From: Desulfobacteraceae bacterium
Lineage (GTDB): Bacteria > Desulfobacterota > Desulfobacteria > Desulfobacterales > Desulfobacteraceae
Assembly (NCBI GenBank): GCA_024225635.1
Contig: JAAEMK010000103.1
Coordinates: 62,001 to 126,000, forward strand
DNA: 64,000 nucleotides
Direction of reading: 5' to 3'
In this document: positions 1 through 8,891 of the stretch, piece after piece
Layout of the letters: each line of letters begins with the position of its first letter
How positions within the stretch are numbered: position 1 is the first letter of the stretch
Position numbers and translations under genes: made by a program
Notes under the pieces: model-generated
Databases searched by the model: none
The model's input: only the letters and a program-made list of their open reading frames with translations
Told to the model about the DNA's origin: nothing

Positions 1-60
1 GTTAAGCTTGATAAGGGCGGTGGCGTTTGTTTTCTCAAAAATAATAGCGTCATAGTCCAT
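1..60 (-). CDS. Enoyl-CoA hydratase/isomerase family protein, N-terminal fragment
   Basis: Only the first 20 codons lie in the window; the gene continues beyond position 1. The reverse strand reads MDYDAIIFEKTNATALIKLN, which resembles the opening beta strands of the crotonase fold, where a short variable start is followed by 'A-x-I-x-LN'. A GGTGGG ribosome-binding site sits a few bases before the ATG at 58-60. The family acts in CoA-thioester metabolism such as beta-oxidation. The assignment rests on a very short stretch. Confidence 0.5.
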   Translation of the reverse strand, partial: MDYDAIIFEKTNATALIKLN

Positions 61-257
61 GGCACCCACCTTTGAAATGTTTCCGTCAACGGTTTAAAAA
101 AAACGGTTGTCTCTGGGCTTGTCAGCGTCTGATATTCTTGATAAAAAGAGCGTCTCTATAACTAAGGATATAGAACCATTTGACCGAAAGTCAACAAAGA
201 AGTTACCGGGGCCCCGGGATTCAGTCGCCTTAACGGGGCGAATTTCAATAAAGGGGC

Positions 258-287
258 TTGACACAGGACCGGCCATGGGCGTATTTA
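258..287 (+). promoter_or_regulatory. Candidate sigma-70 promoter for the Cys-rich gene and cobO
   Basis: A perfect TTGACA (258-263) is followed after 17-18 bases by GTATTT/TATTTA (281-287). It lies about 60 bases before the GTG start at 347. The fit at -35 is strong and at -10 is modest. Confidence 0.4.
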
Positions 288-346
288 CGTTTGTGAATTT
301 GACCCGAAGCGCCTCACTATCTACCCAAACCAGCAGGACGAACCGC

Positions 347-664
347 GTGAACATCTATTGCATCCGGAACAGCAAACGCCTTTCCAATGACGCCGAATGC
401 CGGCGCTGCAGCCATCGAAGGAGCTGCCGGGCGTTTCAGCTCTGGCTCCAGCCCGAGCTTCCCTTTGTGTTCAAGCCCAATGGCAGTCGGGATTGCGTCT
501 TTGATGCCCAGAACGGGATAAAGAACGCCCTGGATGCCCTTTTCCCCAGGGAGTATGCCATGTTGAAGCAGCAGGCCCTCAAGGTGCTGCCCGGGATCGA
601 GGATTCGAAAAGCGCGATTGTCCGGCTGAAAATGTATGAACTTCTCCATCCCGATGGAGAATAA
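347..664 (+). CDS. Small cysteine-rich protein of unknown function
   Basis: The 105-residue product is not recognised. Its N-terminal third carries four cysteines (about residues 5, 18, 21 and 27, spaced C-x12-C-x2-C-x5-C) with many arginines, which could bind zinc or an iron-sulfur cluster; another Cys lies near residue 50. The rest looks like a soluble helical tail. The frame is open upstream to 107, but that part has unlikely composition. The GTG at 347 has an AGGA motif just before it and a promoter-like element at 258-287. It ends ten bases before the corrinoid adenosyltransferase gene, so the two probably form an operon. Confidence 0.55.
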   Translation: MNIYCIRNSKRLSNDAECRRCSHRRSCRAFQLWLQPELPFVFKPNGSRDCVFDAQNGIKNALDALFPREYAMLKQQALKVLPGIEDSKSAIVRLKMYELLHPDGE

Positions 665-674
665 GGAGGTAACA

Positions 675-1193
675 ATGGAAACAGGATATGTGCATCTTTA
701 CACCGGCGACGGCAAGGGAAAAACCACGGCGGCGTTGGGGCTGTCCCTGCGTGCGGCCGGCCATGGGCTTACGACGTTTATCGGCCAGTTCATGAAGGGC
801 CAGTACTATGGGGAACTGACCGCCCTTAAAGCCCTGCCCCAGGTAACGGTGGAGCAGTTTGGCGACGAGGGATGCATACAGCGCCATGAGGTGACCGACC
901 GCCACCGGGCCCATGCACGGGAGGGACTTGCCAGGATTTCCCAGGTGATGGCTGAAGGCTGTTACTCGGTGATCGTCATGGATGAGATCTGCGTTGCCAT
1001 CTGGTTCGGCCTCGTTTCCGTTGCGGAGGTGCTGGCCGTGGTTCGCAGCCGGCCCGCCGGGGTGGAACTTATCCTCACCGGGAGACGCGCCCCGGAGGAA
1101 CTGGTGGATGCGGCCGATCTGGTGACGGAGATGAGGGAGGTCAAGCACTACTATTCAAAAGGTGTGCTGGCACGGGACGGGATCGAGCGCTAG
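675..1193 (+). CDS. cobO: Cob(I)yrinic acid a,c-diamide adenosyltransferase (CobO/BtuR type)
   Basis: It transfers the 5'-deoxyadenosyl group of ATP to the cobalt of reduced corrinoids, giving the adenosyl form needed for cobamide assembly and salvage. The P-loop GDGKGKT is at residues 11-17, a hydrophobic strand ending VMDE (Walker B) lies near residue 100, and the C-terminus carries the family ending with 'MREVKHYY' and 'ARDGIE'. The 172-residue length fits the family (about 170-200). The ATG at 675 is preceded by a strong AAGGAGGT; the frame extends 13 codons further but without a better signal. It lies just behind the small Cys-rich gene. A cobalamin riboswitch and two cobalamin-type radical-SAM genes occur in the same window at 32.6-39.2 kb. 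Confidence 0.92.
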   Translation: METGYVHLYTGDGKGKTTAALGLSLRAAGHGLTTFIGQFMKGQYYGELTALKALPQVTVEQFGDEGCIQRHEVTDRHRAHAREGLARISQVMAEGCYSVIVMDEICVAIWFGLVSVAEVLAVVRSRPAGVELILTGRRAPEELVDAADLVTEMREVKHYYSKGVLARDGIER

Positions 1194-1282
1194 GAGGAAG
1201 ATAGTTACTATCCCCTGAATGGATGCCTGTTTTGCTGTTGACGGGAACGGGCTCTATTTGTATGGGAGGGGCCATAATAGAG

Positions 1283-1310
1283 AAAGGCAGAAGAGGGATC
1301 CCCTGCCTTT
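1283..1310. repeat. Inverted repeat between cobO and the cold-shock gene
   Basis: AAAGGCAG (1283-1290) and CTGCCTTT (1303-1310) can form an 8-bp stem. No T-run follows on either strand, so it is not a clear intrinsic terminator. It lies between two converging genes. Confidence 0.35.
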
Positions 1311-1335
1311 AGGACGTTCTCCGATATGAATAGGG

Positions 1336-1536
1336 TTACTGCTTTAAAACATTCTTCGCAGCAGGCCCTCGTTCGTTTTCTTCGATGTCAAAAGTGACCC
1401 TTTCGCCTTCTGAGAGGGTCTTGAAACCGGGCATGTCAATGGCCGTATGGTGCACAAACACATCATTTCCCTCGTCCTGTTCGATGAAACCAAATCCCTT
1501 TTTGTCGCTAAACCACTTTACTGTTCCTTTTGCCAA
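1336..1536 (-). CDS. Cold-shock domain protein (CspA family)
   Basis: This is a 66-residue single-domain nucleic-acid chaperone. It has RNP1 (KGFGFI) and RNP2 (VFVHH) separated as in CspA, with the opening MAKGTVKWF typical of the family. I chose a TTG start at 1534-1536 because it gives the canonical N-terminus and has AAGGAGGG about eight bases upstream; the longer frame to 1602 would add 22 unrelated residues. About 100 bases of leader precede it, possibly the usual structured cold-shock leader. It stands alone on the minus strand, between cobO and the qmo terminator. Confidence 0.93.
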   Translation of the reverse strand: MAKGTVKWFSDKKGFGFIEQDEGNDVFVHHTAIDMPGFKTLSEGERVTFDIEENERGPAAKNVLKQ

Positions 1537-1661
1537 AACCTTTCCCTCCTTAAAATGTGAATATTTGGCTCTTATAGAAAGTCGTTCTGAAAAGTGACGC
1601 ACAGAACAACCATTACGGCAAGTGTTAATTGACTATATCCTGTGAATCAAAAAATGCAAGC

Positions 1662-1699
1662 AAAAAAAAAGGGGGTTACGAAAAAAAATCGTAACCCCC
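1662..1699 (-). terminator. Intrinsic terminator of the qmo operon
   Basis: A perfect 10-bp stem, GGGGGTTACG (1671-1680) with CGTAACCCCC (1690-1699), encloses a 9-base A loop. On the minus strand it is followed by nine T residues. It lies 22 bases beyond the qmoC stop. A-runs on both sides could let it act in both directions. Confidence 0.9.
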
Positions 1700-1721
1700 A
1701 AAAAAATAACGATGTTATCGG

Positions 1722-2894
1722 TTATTTTCTGTTGCCGTATTCAGCATAGGCCATTGCAGTGGTCCGGTAGACCAGATGGGCCATCTTGGAGAAGGGCAGG
1801 AACGCGAACAGATTGAAGATCGCGATCAGGTGGAGCCAGTAGAGAAAATAGGTGGCTCCGGCATAGCCCGCCAGCCGTGTCATCTCTGTCAGGAGACCGG
1901 TGAGGCCCAGGGAGAGCACAACACCGAGGATGTACCAGTCCTTGTAGGCCGTGACCTGGTCGTTTTTGGCCAGGCGGTTCTTGATCATGAGCAGGGAGCC
2001 GATGACCAGGGCCGCACCTGAGATGTTGGCCAGCCATTTCACCGGATTGAGCTGGGAATAGGGTCCGGGGATGTGGAACACATAGAGAACCACACAGAAG
2101 ATGCCCGTAACCACGGCCAGGCCGATGAAGGAATAGAGAACCATCATGTGGGCGGTGGCCCGGTCCTGGTTAGCCTCGCACTCGTTGAACTTGTCGTGCT
2201 TCAGGATAACGGGAATGATGCTGACAAAGGCCTGGAGGAGCGCCTTGACGTCAATGGTTTTCTTGTCTGTCTTTCCTTCGGCCACGGCATTCCCATGGAT
2301 GTCGGTGACGAACCGCTTGAGGCTCAATCCAAACACCACGGTTACGAAAATGGCCAGCGGTACAAACGTCATATCCACAAACCAGGTGGAGAAGAAGTTT
2401 GAATGGGCCAGGCCATGGCCGCCGTGGGACCACTCGATACCAAAGGTATGGAATATCTTGGTCATGGTGTCCCCCGCCGTCATGGTGATGAAGGCGAGAA
2501 GGGCGAACCAGAGTCCCGGGATGAGAAGGAGAAGGGGAAGCTTTTTCGGATCCTCAACTGCTTTGGCAAGGAATTTCGGCTGTGAATACTCTTTGATGGC
2601 AGAGTACCTGATGGCCGAAAGAACATCTCCGGGTCTTGCCCCCCTGGGGCATAGGTCGGAACAATCTCCGCACTCATGGCAGAGCCAGATGTCGCCGCTG
2701 CACTGGAGTTTGTCCTTCAATCCCCAGGACGCAGCGATCATCTCTTTTCTCGGAAACGGACTGTCTTCCGGCGCGATTGGACAGGCAACCGAGCAGGTTG
2801 CACACTGAAAGCATTTTTTCAGCGTATCTGCGCCAAGGCCTTCCAGCTCATCGATATAGGCCAGATCCGGTTGCACAAGGTATTTCTCACTCAT
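1722..2894 (-). CDS. qmoC: Quinone-interacting membrane-bound oxidoreductase subunit QmoC
   Basis: QmoC is the membrane subunit that takes electrons from menaquinol and passes them through QmoA/B toward adenylylsulfate reductase. The N-terminal third is HdrC-like, with two cysteine motifs for [4Fe-4S] clusters: CFQCATCSVACP near residue 28 and CHECGDCSDLCP near residue 73. The C-terminal part has about six hydrophobic helices with histidines, as expected for the NarI/HdrE-like haem b domain. The length of 390 residues is normal. It is the last gene of qmoABC, 42 bases after qmoB, and ends just before a strong terminator. Confidence 0.96.
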   Translation of the reverse strand: MSEKYLVQPDLAYIDELEGLGADTLKKCFQCATCSVACPIAPEDSPFPRKEMIAASWGLKDKLQCSGDIWLCHECGDCSDLCPRGARPGDVLSAIRYSAIKEYSQPKFLAKAVEDPKKLPLLLLIPGLWFALLAFITMTAGDTMTKIFHTFGIEWSHGGHGLAHSNFFSTWFVDMTFVPLAIFVTVVFGLSLKRFVTDIHGNAVAEGKTDKKTIDVKALLQAFVSIIPVILKHDKFNECEANQDRATAHMMVLYSFIGLAVVTGIFCVVLYVFHIPGPYSQLNPVKWLANISGAALVIGSLLMIKNRLAKNDQVTAYKDWYILGVVLSLGLTGLLTEMTRLAGYAGATYFLYWLHLIAIFNLFAFLPFSKMAHLVYRTTAMAYAEYGNRK

Positions 2895-2936
2895 ACTGCG
2901 ATACCTCCTAAGTTCGGTATAAAAGTTAAATTAGAA

Positions 2937-5273
2937 TCAGAATCCCTTGAACGGGTTCGGGCCAAGGCCTTCGATCTCTTCAACAAAATCGCTCAACAGT
3001 CCGGGAAGCTTGTCATACTCATCAATGGCAATCTCCTCGAATCGTACCCGCTCCTCTTCAAGCGCGAGGCTTGCAAGGGCGTCACCCATCTTGTTGGCGC
3101 GGATCTCGGCAAGCTCGGAGCCCTTCATGAAGTGGCACTGGTAATCATCACCGTGCTTACAGCCGATGAGGATAACACCGTCCATTCCCTGGGCCAGGGC
3201 GTCCTTGATCCAGATGGAGTTCACGGAACCGAGGCATCGTACCGGAATGAGACGTACGTCCGGGGAGTAATCGATCCTGTTCATTCCAACCATGTCAAGG
3301 GCGGGATAGGCGTCGTTCTCGCAGACAAGAGCGAGAATCCGGTAGGGCGGCTCATCATAGTCGTCCTCGGAGGGAACGCCGATGGCCTTGATCTGGGAGC
3401 CGATACTGTCGATGCTGTAGTCGGCAAAGCTGATGATACGCTCGGGACAGGCGCCCATGCAGGTTCCGCAGCGGCGGCACCGGGTGGGATTGACCTTGGG
3501 CGTACCCTTTTCATCATCATCCAGGGCGCCGAAGGGGCACTCTACGGTACAGCGCTTGCACTGGGTGCAGCGCTGGAAGAAGAAGTCCGGATAGGTCATA
3601 TCGCCGGATCTGGGGTGAACAGCAACGCCCCTGTCGGCGGACTCGATGCACTGGATCGCCTTGAGGGCTGCACCGGTTGCATCTTCCATGCTCTCCTCGA
3701 TGGTCATGGCGCGGCGGATGGTTCCTGCGGCATAGACACCGGTTCGCTGGGTCTCGTAGGGGAAGCAGATATAGTTGGAGTCGGCATAGCCGCCGAAGAT
3801 GTCGTTGTCCCGGAAGCCAGGACCCTGGCGGTAGGCCAGGTTGATGATGGGATCATCAACGGTGACCGGCACCATACCGGCGGAAACGACAACCAGGTCG
3901 GCCTGGAGGTCGATGGCATCGCCGAGCAGGGTGTTGGAAGCTTCAACCGTAAGGGCGTCGCCATTCTTGGAGACCTGGGTGACAGCACCCTTGGTCATGA
4001 AGATGCCGTTGTCCTGCTGCATGCTCTTGTAGAAGTTCTCCTGGAGGCCGGGGGTCCGCATGTGCTGGTAGATGATGTAGGCCTTGCCGTCTTCATAGTC
4101 GTTCCGGACATATTTGGCCTGCTTCAGTGCCACCTGGCTTGTGACGGAACCGCAGTAGGGGAAGTCGGCGTCATCCTCATCCTTGCCGGGGCTCTGGATG
4201 AATACAACCGATTTTGCTTCCTTGCCGTCGGAGGGTCTCAGGATCTTGCCCTTTGCAGCGATCTTCTCAAACTCGTCGTTGGTGATCACATCGGGAAGGT
4301 CGAGACCGAGGTGGGCGTAAGCCTCTCCCTCGAGTTTGTCCGCCCGCCAGCCGGCTGCCAGGACAACGGCGCCGTAAAGCTCGCCTTCGGGATCGAGCTG
4401 AAGGATATCGTTCTTGCCCTCGTTGAACTCGAGGTATTTGGCGTGTAGGGTCTCGGCATCGAGATCATCGCCCTTCTCATCCTTTGTCATCTCTTCCGGA
4501 AGCGGGAAGGGTACGTCAAAGGGGATCTTTTCGCCGGGTTTCTTAAAGGTGACGGTGAACTCGCCGGGCTGGCCTGCAATACGGGCCACCTCGGTGGAGG
4601 TCTTCACCAGGATGTTGGGGTACTGGGCGATCTCGGCCAGTTTATCCTGAACCACGGTGGGGATGAGCTCTTCAAAGGGCTCCGCCACGGGCATCTGGCT
4701 TCTCATGCCGGCGGCATAACCGCCGAGCTGGGCCTGCTTCTCGACGATGGTGACCTCATAGCCGGTCTTGGCCGCATCCAGTGCCGCTGACATACCTGTG
4801 ATGCCGCCGCCCAGGACCAGGATCTTCTTTGAGAAGGTCTCGGCCTGGTAGGGAACAGGCAGATCCACTTTCTCAACCCGGATCATACCCATCTTGAGGT
4901 AATCCTCGGCCTTCATCTGGATCTGGTCAAAATGCTCCTCATCATCCTTCTGATCTTCGGTGAGTGCAGGGTATTTCTCTCTGGAGTGGGGCCATACGAC
5001 GCCCTCCCTGAGATTTACCCTTTCAACGATACAGTTGTCGTACTTGAACACGTCAAAGTTGACCCGGCGGGAACAGGCGCCGATAACCAAGGCGTTGACC
5101 TTGCCGTCATCCACGTCCTTCTGGATCAGGGCCGCGCCTTCCTTACCGCAGAGAAAGGGATGGGTGGTACAGTTGACACCCTCTTCATCGGGGACATCAA
5201 CCAGGTCTTCCATGTCCAGGACATCTCCGATGCCACAGCCTGTGCAGATATAAACTCCGTATTTTTTATCCAT
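2937..5273 (-). CDS. qmoB: QmoB, HdrA/MvhD-like iron-sulfur flavoprotein of the Qmo complex
   Basis: This cytoplasmic subunit of the Qmo complex relays electrons between QmoC and APS reductase. The 778-residue protein has an N-terminal segment with CTGCG, an FAD-binding Rossmann motif (VLGGGITGMSAALDA, about residues 151-165), two ferredoxin-type motifs (CTQCKRCTVECP and CRRCGTCMGACP, about residues 575-620), and a C-terminal MvhD-like domain with conserved cysteines in 'VRCLGSV' and 'IGCKHGDDYQC'. HdrA plus MvhD in one chain is the QmoB arrangement. The gene starts 7 bases after qmoA stops, with GGAGGT as ribosome-binding site, implying translational coupling. Confidence 0.96.
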   Translation of the reverse strand: MDKKYGVYICTGCGIGDVLDMEDLVDVPDEEGVNCTTHPFLCGKEGAALIQKDVDDGKVNALVIGACSRRVNFDVFKYDNCIVERVNLREGVVWPHSREKYPALTEDQKDDEEHFDQIQMKAEDYLKMGMIRVEKVDLPVPYQAETFSKKILVLGGGITGMSAALDAAKTGYEVTIVEKQAQLGGYAAGMRSQMPVAEPFEELIPTVVQDKLAEIAQYPNILVKTSTEVARIAGQPGEFTVTFKKPGEKIPFDVPFPLPEEMTKDEKGDDLDAETLHAKYLEFNEGKNDILQLDPEGELYGAVVLAAGWRADKLEGEAYAHLGLDLPDVITNDEFEKIAAKGKILRPSDGKEAKSVVFIQSPGKDEDDADFPYCGSVTSQVALKQAKYVRNDYEDGKAYIIYQHMRTPGLQENFYKSMQQDNGIFMTKGAVTQVSKNGDALTVEASNTLLGDAIDLQADLVVVSAGMVPVTVDDPIINLAYRQGPGFRDNDIFGGYADSNYICFPYETQRTGVYAAGTIRRAMTIEESMEDATGAALKAIQCIESADRGVAVHPRSGDMTYPDFFFQRCTQCKRCTVECPFGALDDDEKGTPKVNPTRCRRCGTCMGACPERIISFADYSIDSIGSQIKAIGVPSEDDYDEPPYRILALVCENDAYPALDMVGMNRIDYSPDVRLIPVRCLGSVNSIWIKDALAQGMDGVILIGCKHGDDYQCHFMKGSELAEIRANKMGDALASLALEEERVRFEEIAIDEYDKLPGLLSDFVEEIEGLGPNPFKGF

Positions 5274-5280
5274 GGTCGGT

Positions 5281-6555
5281 CTACCTCCTCACCAGCGTTT
5301 GAATAGCTTTCAGGGCCATGCCGGTAGCATTCTGGTTGGATGTTACAACATCTGCAGGCTTGTTGGCGCAGCCGGCCCCAAACATGCCGCCCTTTTTGAA
5401 GTCATTCACGATAAAGCCGTCTTCGTTGTACTGAAGATCTGCGTTGGGTTTGTCAACGGACGCGTTTGGCTGCATGCCGGTGGCAAGCACGAGCATGTCC
5501 ACGGTCTGACGAACCTTCTCGCCTGAGATGGTGTCCTCGGCTACCAGGTTGATGTTCCCGGTGCCTTCCTCTTCGCCCACCTCTGCGACCTTGCCCTTGA
5601 CAAAGAAGACATTCTTATCGGCCTTGAGGTTTTTGTAGAAGTTCTCGTACTTTCTGCCCGGGGTACGCAGATCGATGTAGTAGATGTAGATCTTTGCGTC
5701 CGGGTACTGGGCACGAAGATAGGTGGCGTGCTTGAGGGAGGCCATGCAGCAGATGTAGGAGCAGTAGGGAAGGTGGTTCTCGTCCCTTGATCCTGCGCAC
5801 TGGACAAAGCCGATGGTCTCGGGGGCCTTGTCGTCAGAGGGCCTTACGATCTTGCCCTGGGTGGGGCCGTTGGGTGATGCAAGCCGCTCGAGCATCATGT
5901 TGGTGATGATGTTCTGGTACCTGCCGAATCCCAGGTTGTCGATCCGTGCCGCGTCATAGGGTCTCCAGCCGGTGGCCCAAACAACGGCGCCGACCTTGAG
6001 ATCCAGGGTCTTCTCTTCCATGTCGAAATCAACGGCGTCGAATTTACAGGCTTCCTTGCATTTTTCCCTGTCGTCGGCGGCCATGGACGGCGCCATGACA
6101 TAGCGCTGGGGAAAGGCCATGTTGTGGGGAAGGTAGGCTGCCTTGGTCCGGTCCATGCCGAGGTTGTACTCGTTGGAGATCTCGGATTCGCAAACCTTTG
6201 CACACTCGCCGCAGGCGGTGCAGTTTTCGTTGACATACCTGGGGTTGATTTTGAGCTTGACAGTGTAGTCTCCGGGCTTGCCGTCCACACCGTCGACCTC
6301 GGCCATGGTCAGGACCGTGATCTTGGGATTGTCTTTGATTCTCTTGAAGTTGATCTCAAGCCCGCATGTGGGCGGGCAGAGTTTGGGGAAGTATTGCTTA
6401 AGCTGGGAAACCCTTCCGCCAAGGGAAGGTTCCTTTTCAACAATAAAGACCTCGTACCCCACTTCGGCAGCTTCCAGAGCAGTGGTCAGGCCGCTGATAC
6501 CGCCGCCGACTACCATGATGCTTCCACTGGTCGGGGCTGAATTATCTGTTGTCAT
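5281..6555 (-). CDS. qmoA: QmoA, HdrA-like flavoprotein of the Qmo complex
   Basis: This is the first subunit gene of the Qmo complex, encoding a soluble HdrA-like flavoprotein that partners QmoB. The FAD-binding motif VVGGGISGLTTALEAAEVGY is near residues 15-34. A cysteine set CTACGECAKVCES near residue 116 could ligate an iron-sulfur cluster, and further Cys residues occur around residues 60 and 230. The 424-residue length matches QmoA and lacks the ferredoxin and MvhD parts of QmoB. The ATG at 6555 has GGAGGG eight bases upstream. About 310 bases separate it from aprA, so qmoABC probably has its own promoter in that gap. Confidence 0.95.
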   Translation of the reverse strand: MTTDNSAPTSGSIMVVGGGISGLTTALEAAEVGYEVFIVEKEPSLGGRVSQLKQYFPKLCPPTCGLEINFKRIKDNPKITVLTMAEVDGVDGKPGDYTVKLKINPRYVNENCTACGECAKVCESEISNEYNLGMDRTKAAYLPHNMAFPQRYVMAPSMAADDREKCKEACKFDAVDFDMEEKTLDLKVGAVVWATGWRPYDAARIDNLGFGRYQNIITNMMLERLASPNGPTQGKIVRPSDDKAPETIGFVQCAGSRDENHLPYCSYICCMASLKHATYLRAQYPDAKIYIYYIDLRTPGRKYENFYKNLKADKNVFFVKGKVAEVGEEEGTGNINLVAEDTISGEKVRQTVDMLVLATGMQPNASVDKPNADLQYNEDGFIVNDFKKGGMFGAGCANKPADVVTSNQNATGMALKAIQTLVRR

Positions 6556-6638
6556 GCTGTCCCTCCGTGCATTTGTACACTACTTGTAATTAAACGGTTT
6601 AGGATGCCAGGAATCTGAACTACCGGCACCCTGTCTCC

Positions 6639-6673
6639 TCGAAACTTGAAACTCGAAACCTGAAACTCGAAGC
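6639..6673. repeat. Tandem heptamer repeat (YYGAAAC x5)
   Basis: Five consecutive 7-base units run from 6639 to 6673: TCGAAAC, TTGAAAC, TCGAAAC, CTGAAAC and TCGAAGC. They lie in the 317-base gap between qmoA and aprA (6556-6872). Two more units, CCGAAAC and TTGAAAC, occur at 31326-31339. The rest of the gap holds the aprA terminator and presumably the qmo promoter, which I could not define. Confidence 0.7.
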
Positions 6674-6794
6674 GCGGGTGGGGCTGCTTAAACCCGAAAC
6701 TTACGGCCTGCTTCCAGTTTTACGTTTCCAGTCTCTTTTCCTTTATAATAAGGAGACAGGAGGTGAAAACAAAATTCCCGAGCACCAGAATCTG

Positions 6795-6830
6795 AAAAAA
6801 CCCCCAGGCGCAGAATCGCACCTGGAGGTT
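6795..6830 (-). terminator. Intrinsic terminator of aprBA
   Basis: On the minus strand a stem of about 12 bp with G-T pairs (6817-6830 with 6799-6810) is followed by a run of T (plus-strand A-run 6795-6800). It begins about 43 bases after the aprA stop and separates aprBA from qmoABC transcription. Confidence 0.85.
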
Positions 6831-6872
6831 AATTTTTCAGAGTAACATACCTGAAACGATCAGTTCCTGATA

Positions 6873-8834
6873 CTAGTCAGCGATGATCTTGTGGTACGGA
6901 ACTTTTTTCAGAGACCACTCGTTGGTGTCTTTGTTGTATGAAGAGTTGACGAAGCAGAACCACTCTTCGTCATTCTGACCCATGAAGTCGCCTCTGTAGT
7001 AGAAGCCAGGGTACCTTGTCTCTTCACGGAACTGGATGTGACGAGTGTGGGCCTGAACAGTGTAGAGACGATGGTCGATCTCCCAAGCCCTGAGGAGCTC
7101 ATGGAGGTCGCCGGCAGCGATGTTCTCAAGGTCTTCACGGAAGTACTCGAAGTTCTCCATGAGGATCTCAAGGCTCTTGCCGGAAGTCATGTAGTAAACA
7201 CTGGTACCTCCACCGTACTCGTTGGTCATCTTCATGAGACGCATGGCCATACCGGCAGGTTTGCAGTACTTGGGGTTAACGTCTGTTGCAGTTGTGTACT
7301 CGCAGTTGTCCAGGTAGTTACGGACAGGCTTGTAAACAGTGTCAACGATCTCCTGATCGGTCTCTTTGAAACCGGTTACCTTGTCGCCTTCGGCTTTGAG
7401 GTACTGGAGCATGGACTTGGCAAGGATACGGCCCTCGGCATGGGAACCGGAGGAGAACTTATGACCGGAGCAGCCAACGCCGTCACCTGCGGTGAACAGA
7501 CCCCTGGCGGTGGTCATTCTGTTGTAGCCCCATTTGTAATCTTCAGGGACCCAGTCCTCTTCAGGACCTGAACACCAGATGCCGCAGCATCCGGAGTGGG
7601 ATCCGAGGAGGTACGGCTCGGTGGGCATGATCTCAGAGTCTTTTTTCTCAGGCTCTGTGTTGGTTGCGCACCAGAGACCGGCCTGGCCAACGGACATGTC
7701 AAGGAAATCTTCCCAAGCTTCTGACTCAAGGTGCTTGAGCTCTTTCTTGCTCATGGTCTCGCCGAGTTTCTTCAGGGCGTCAGAGGTCCTCATGATGATG
7801 GGACCGCGACCCTCTTTGTACTCTTTCATCATGAGATGGTTACGCAGGCAGGTAGGTGTGATGGCTGCTGTTCCGTAAGGAGCGTACTTCTCGAGCTCAG
7901 CCTTTGCAGCGTCGCTTGCTGCGTAGTTCTCACCAAGGCCGTTGAATACCTGGGCCTTGAAGAGGAGGAACCATGCACCAACAGGTCCGTAACCATCCTT
8001 GAAACGTGCGGGGGTGAAACGGTTCTCCATCATGGAGAGCTCGGCACCGGCACGAAGAGCCATGGTGTAAGTGGAACCTGCGTTCCATACGGGGTACCAT
8101 GCACGACCTTTACCCTCACCGACTGAACGGGGCTGGTAAACGTTAACAGCACCACCGCAGGCTACCATGATAACCTTGGCGTTGATGATGAAGACTTTGT
8201 TCTCACGGAGGGAGAAACCGATGGCACCGGCAACCCTTGTGGGATCGTCTTTGTCGTTGAGGATCTCAGTGATGAAGCATCTCTCAATGATGTTCTCCTC
8301 GCCGAGGGCAAGCTTAGCAGTCTCGGCAACGATTCTCTTGTAAGACTCACCATTGATCATGATCTGCCATTTACCTGTACGAACAGGAGTGGCGCCGCCC
8401 TTGAGAGTTCCGAGCTTCAGACCTTTTTTACCGTCGAGGTTCTTTCCATCTTCGGTTTTTTTCCAGACGGGAAGTCCCCACTCCTCAAAGAGATGTACGG
8501 AGTCATCAACGTGACGACCGAGATCGTAGATAAGATCCTCACGGACGATACCCATAAGGTCGTTTCTTACCATGCGGACATAGTCTTCGATCTTGTTGTC
8601 GCCGATGTATGTGTTGATCGCGGAAAGACCCTGGGCTACAGCACCTGATCTCTCGAGGGCTGCTTTGTCGCAGAGAAGAATCTTTGTATCATCATCAGCC
8701 CATTTTTTGATCTCAAACGCAGTACCGCAGGCAGCCATACCACCGCCGATGATCAGAACATCGACGTCTCTCTTGTCAACTTCGGGATCCCTTACTGCCT
8801 TGAGTTCTCCAACAGGCGTGTTAGGTAATGCCAT
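6873..8834 (-). CDS. aprA: Adenylylsulfate reductase alpha subunit AprA
   Basis: AprA is the FAD-containing catalytic subunit of dissimilatory adenylylsulfate (APS) reductase, which reduces APS to sulfite and AMP in the cytoplasm. The dinucleotide-binding motif VDVLIIGGGMAACGTAFEI is near residues 24-42, the fold is fumarate-reductase-like, and the 653-residue length fits AprA. The ATG at 8834 is preceded by GGAGGT. It lies 57 bases after aprB on the same strand and is followed by a terminator. The neighbouring qmoABC supplies its electrons from the quinone pool. Sulfate adenylyltransferase (sat), often beside apr, is not in this window. Confidence 0.98.
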   Translation of the reverse strand: MALPNTPVGELKAVRDPEVDKRDVDVLIIGGGMAACGTAFEIKKWADDDTKILLCDKAALERSGAVAQGLSAINTYIGDNKIEDYVRMVRNDLMGIVREDLIYDLGRHVDDSVHLFEEWGLPVWKKTEDGKNLDGKKGLKLGTLKGGATPVRTGKWQIMINGESYKRIVAETAKLALGEENIIERCFITEILNDKDDPTRVAGAIGFSLRENKVFIINAKVIMVACGGAVNVYQPRSVGEGKGRAWYPVWNAGSTYTMALRAGAELSMMENRFTPARFKDGYGPVGAWFLLFKAQVFNGLGENYAASDAAKAELEKYAPYGTAAITPTCLRNHLMMKEYKEGRGPIIMRTSDALKKLGETMSKKELKHLESEAWEDFLDMSVGQAGLWCATNTEPEKKDSEIMPTEPYLLGSHSGCCGIWCSGPEEDWVPEDYKWGYNRMTTARGLFTAGDGVGCSGHKFSSGSHAEGRILAKSMLQYLKAEGDKVTGFKETDQEIVDTVYKPVRNYLDNCEYTTATDVNPKYCKPAGMAMRLMKMTNEYGGGTSVYYMTSGKSLEILMENFEYFREDLENIAAGDLHELLRAWEIDHRLYTVQAHTRHIQFREETRYPGFYYRGDFMGQNDEEWFCFVNSSYNKDTNEWSLKKVPYHKIIAD

Positions 8835-8891
8835 TATATACCTCCAAAGTAATTGTATTTAATCTGTTTCAAAAACGTATAACAGCGTTAA

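Noticed and set aside
2676-4448. Long open frame on the plus strand opposite qmoC/qmoB
   Set aside because: It is antisense to conserved Qmo genes and results from GC-rich codon bias; no ribosome-binding site or family similarity.
6639-6673. Possible CRISPR-like repeat because of the GAAAC ends
   Set aside because: Units are 7 bases with no spacers and no cas genes are nearby.
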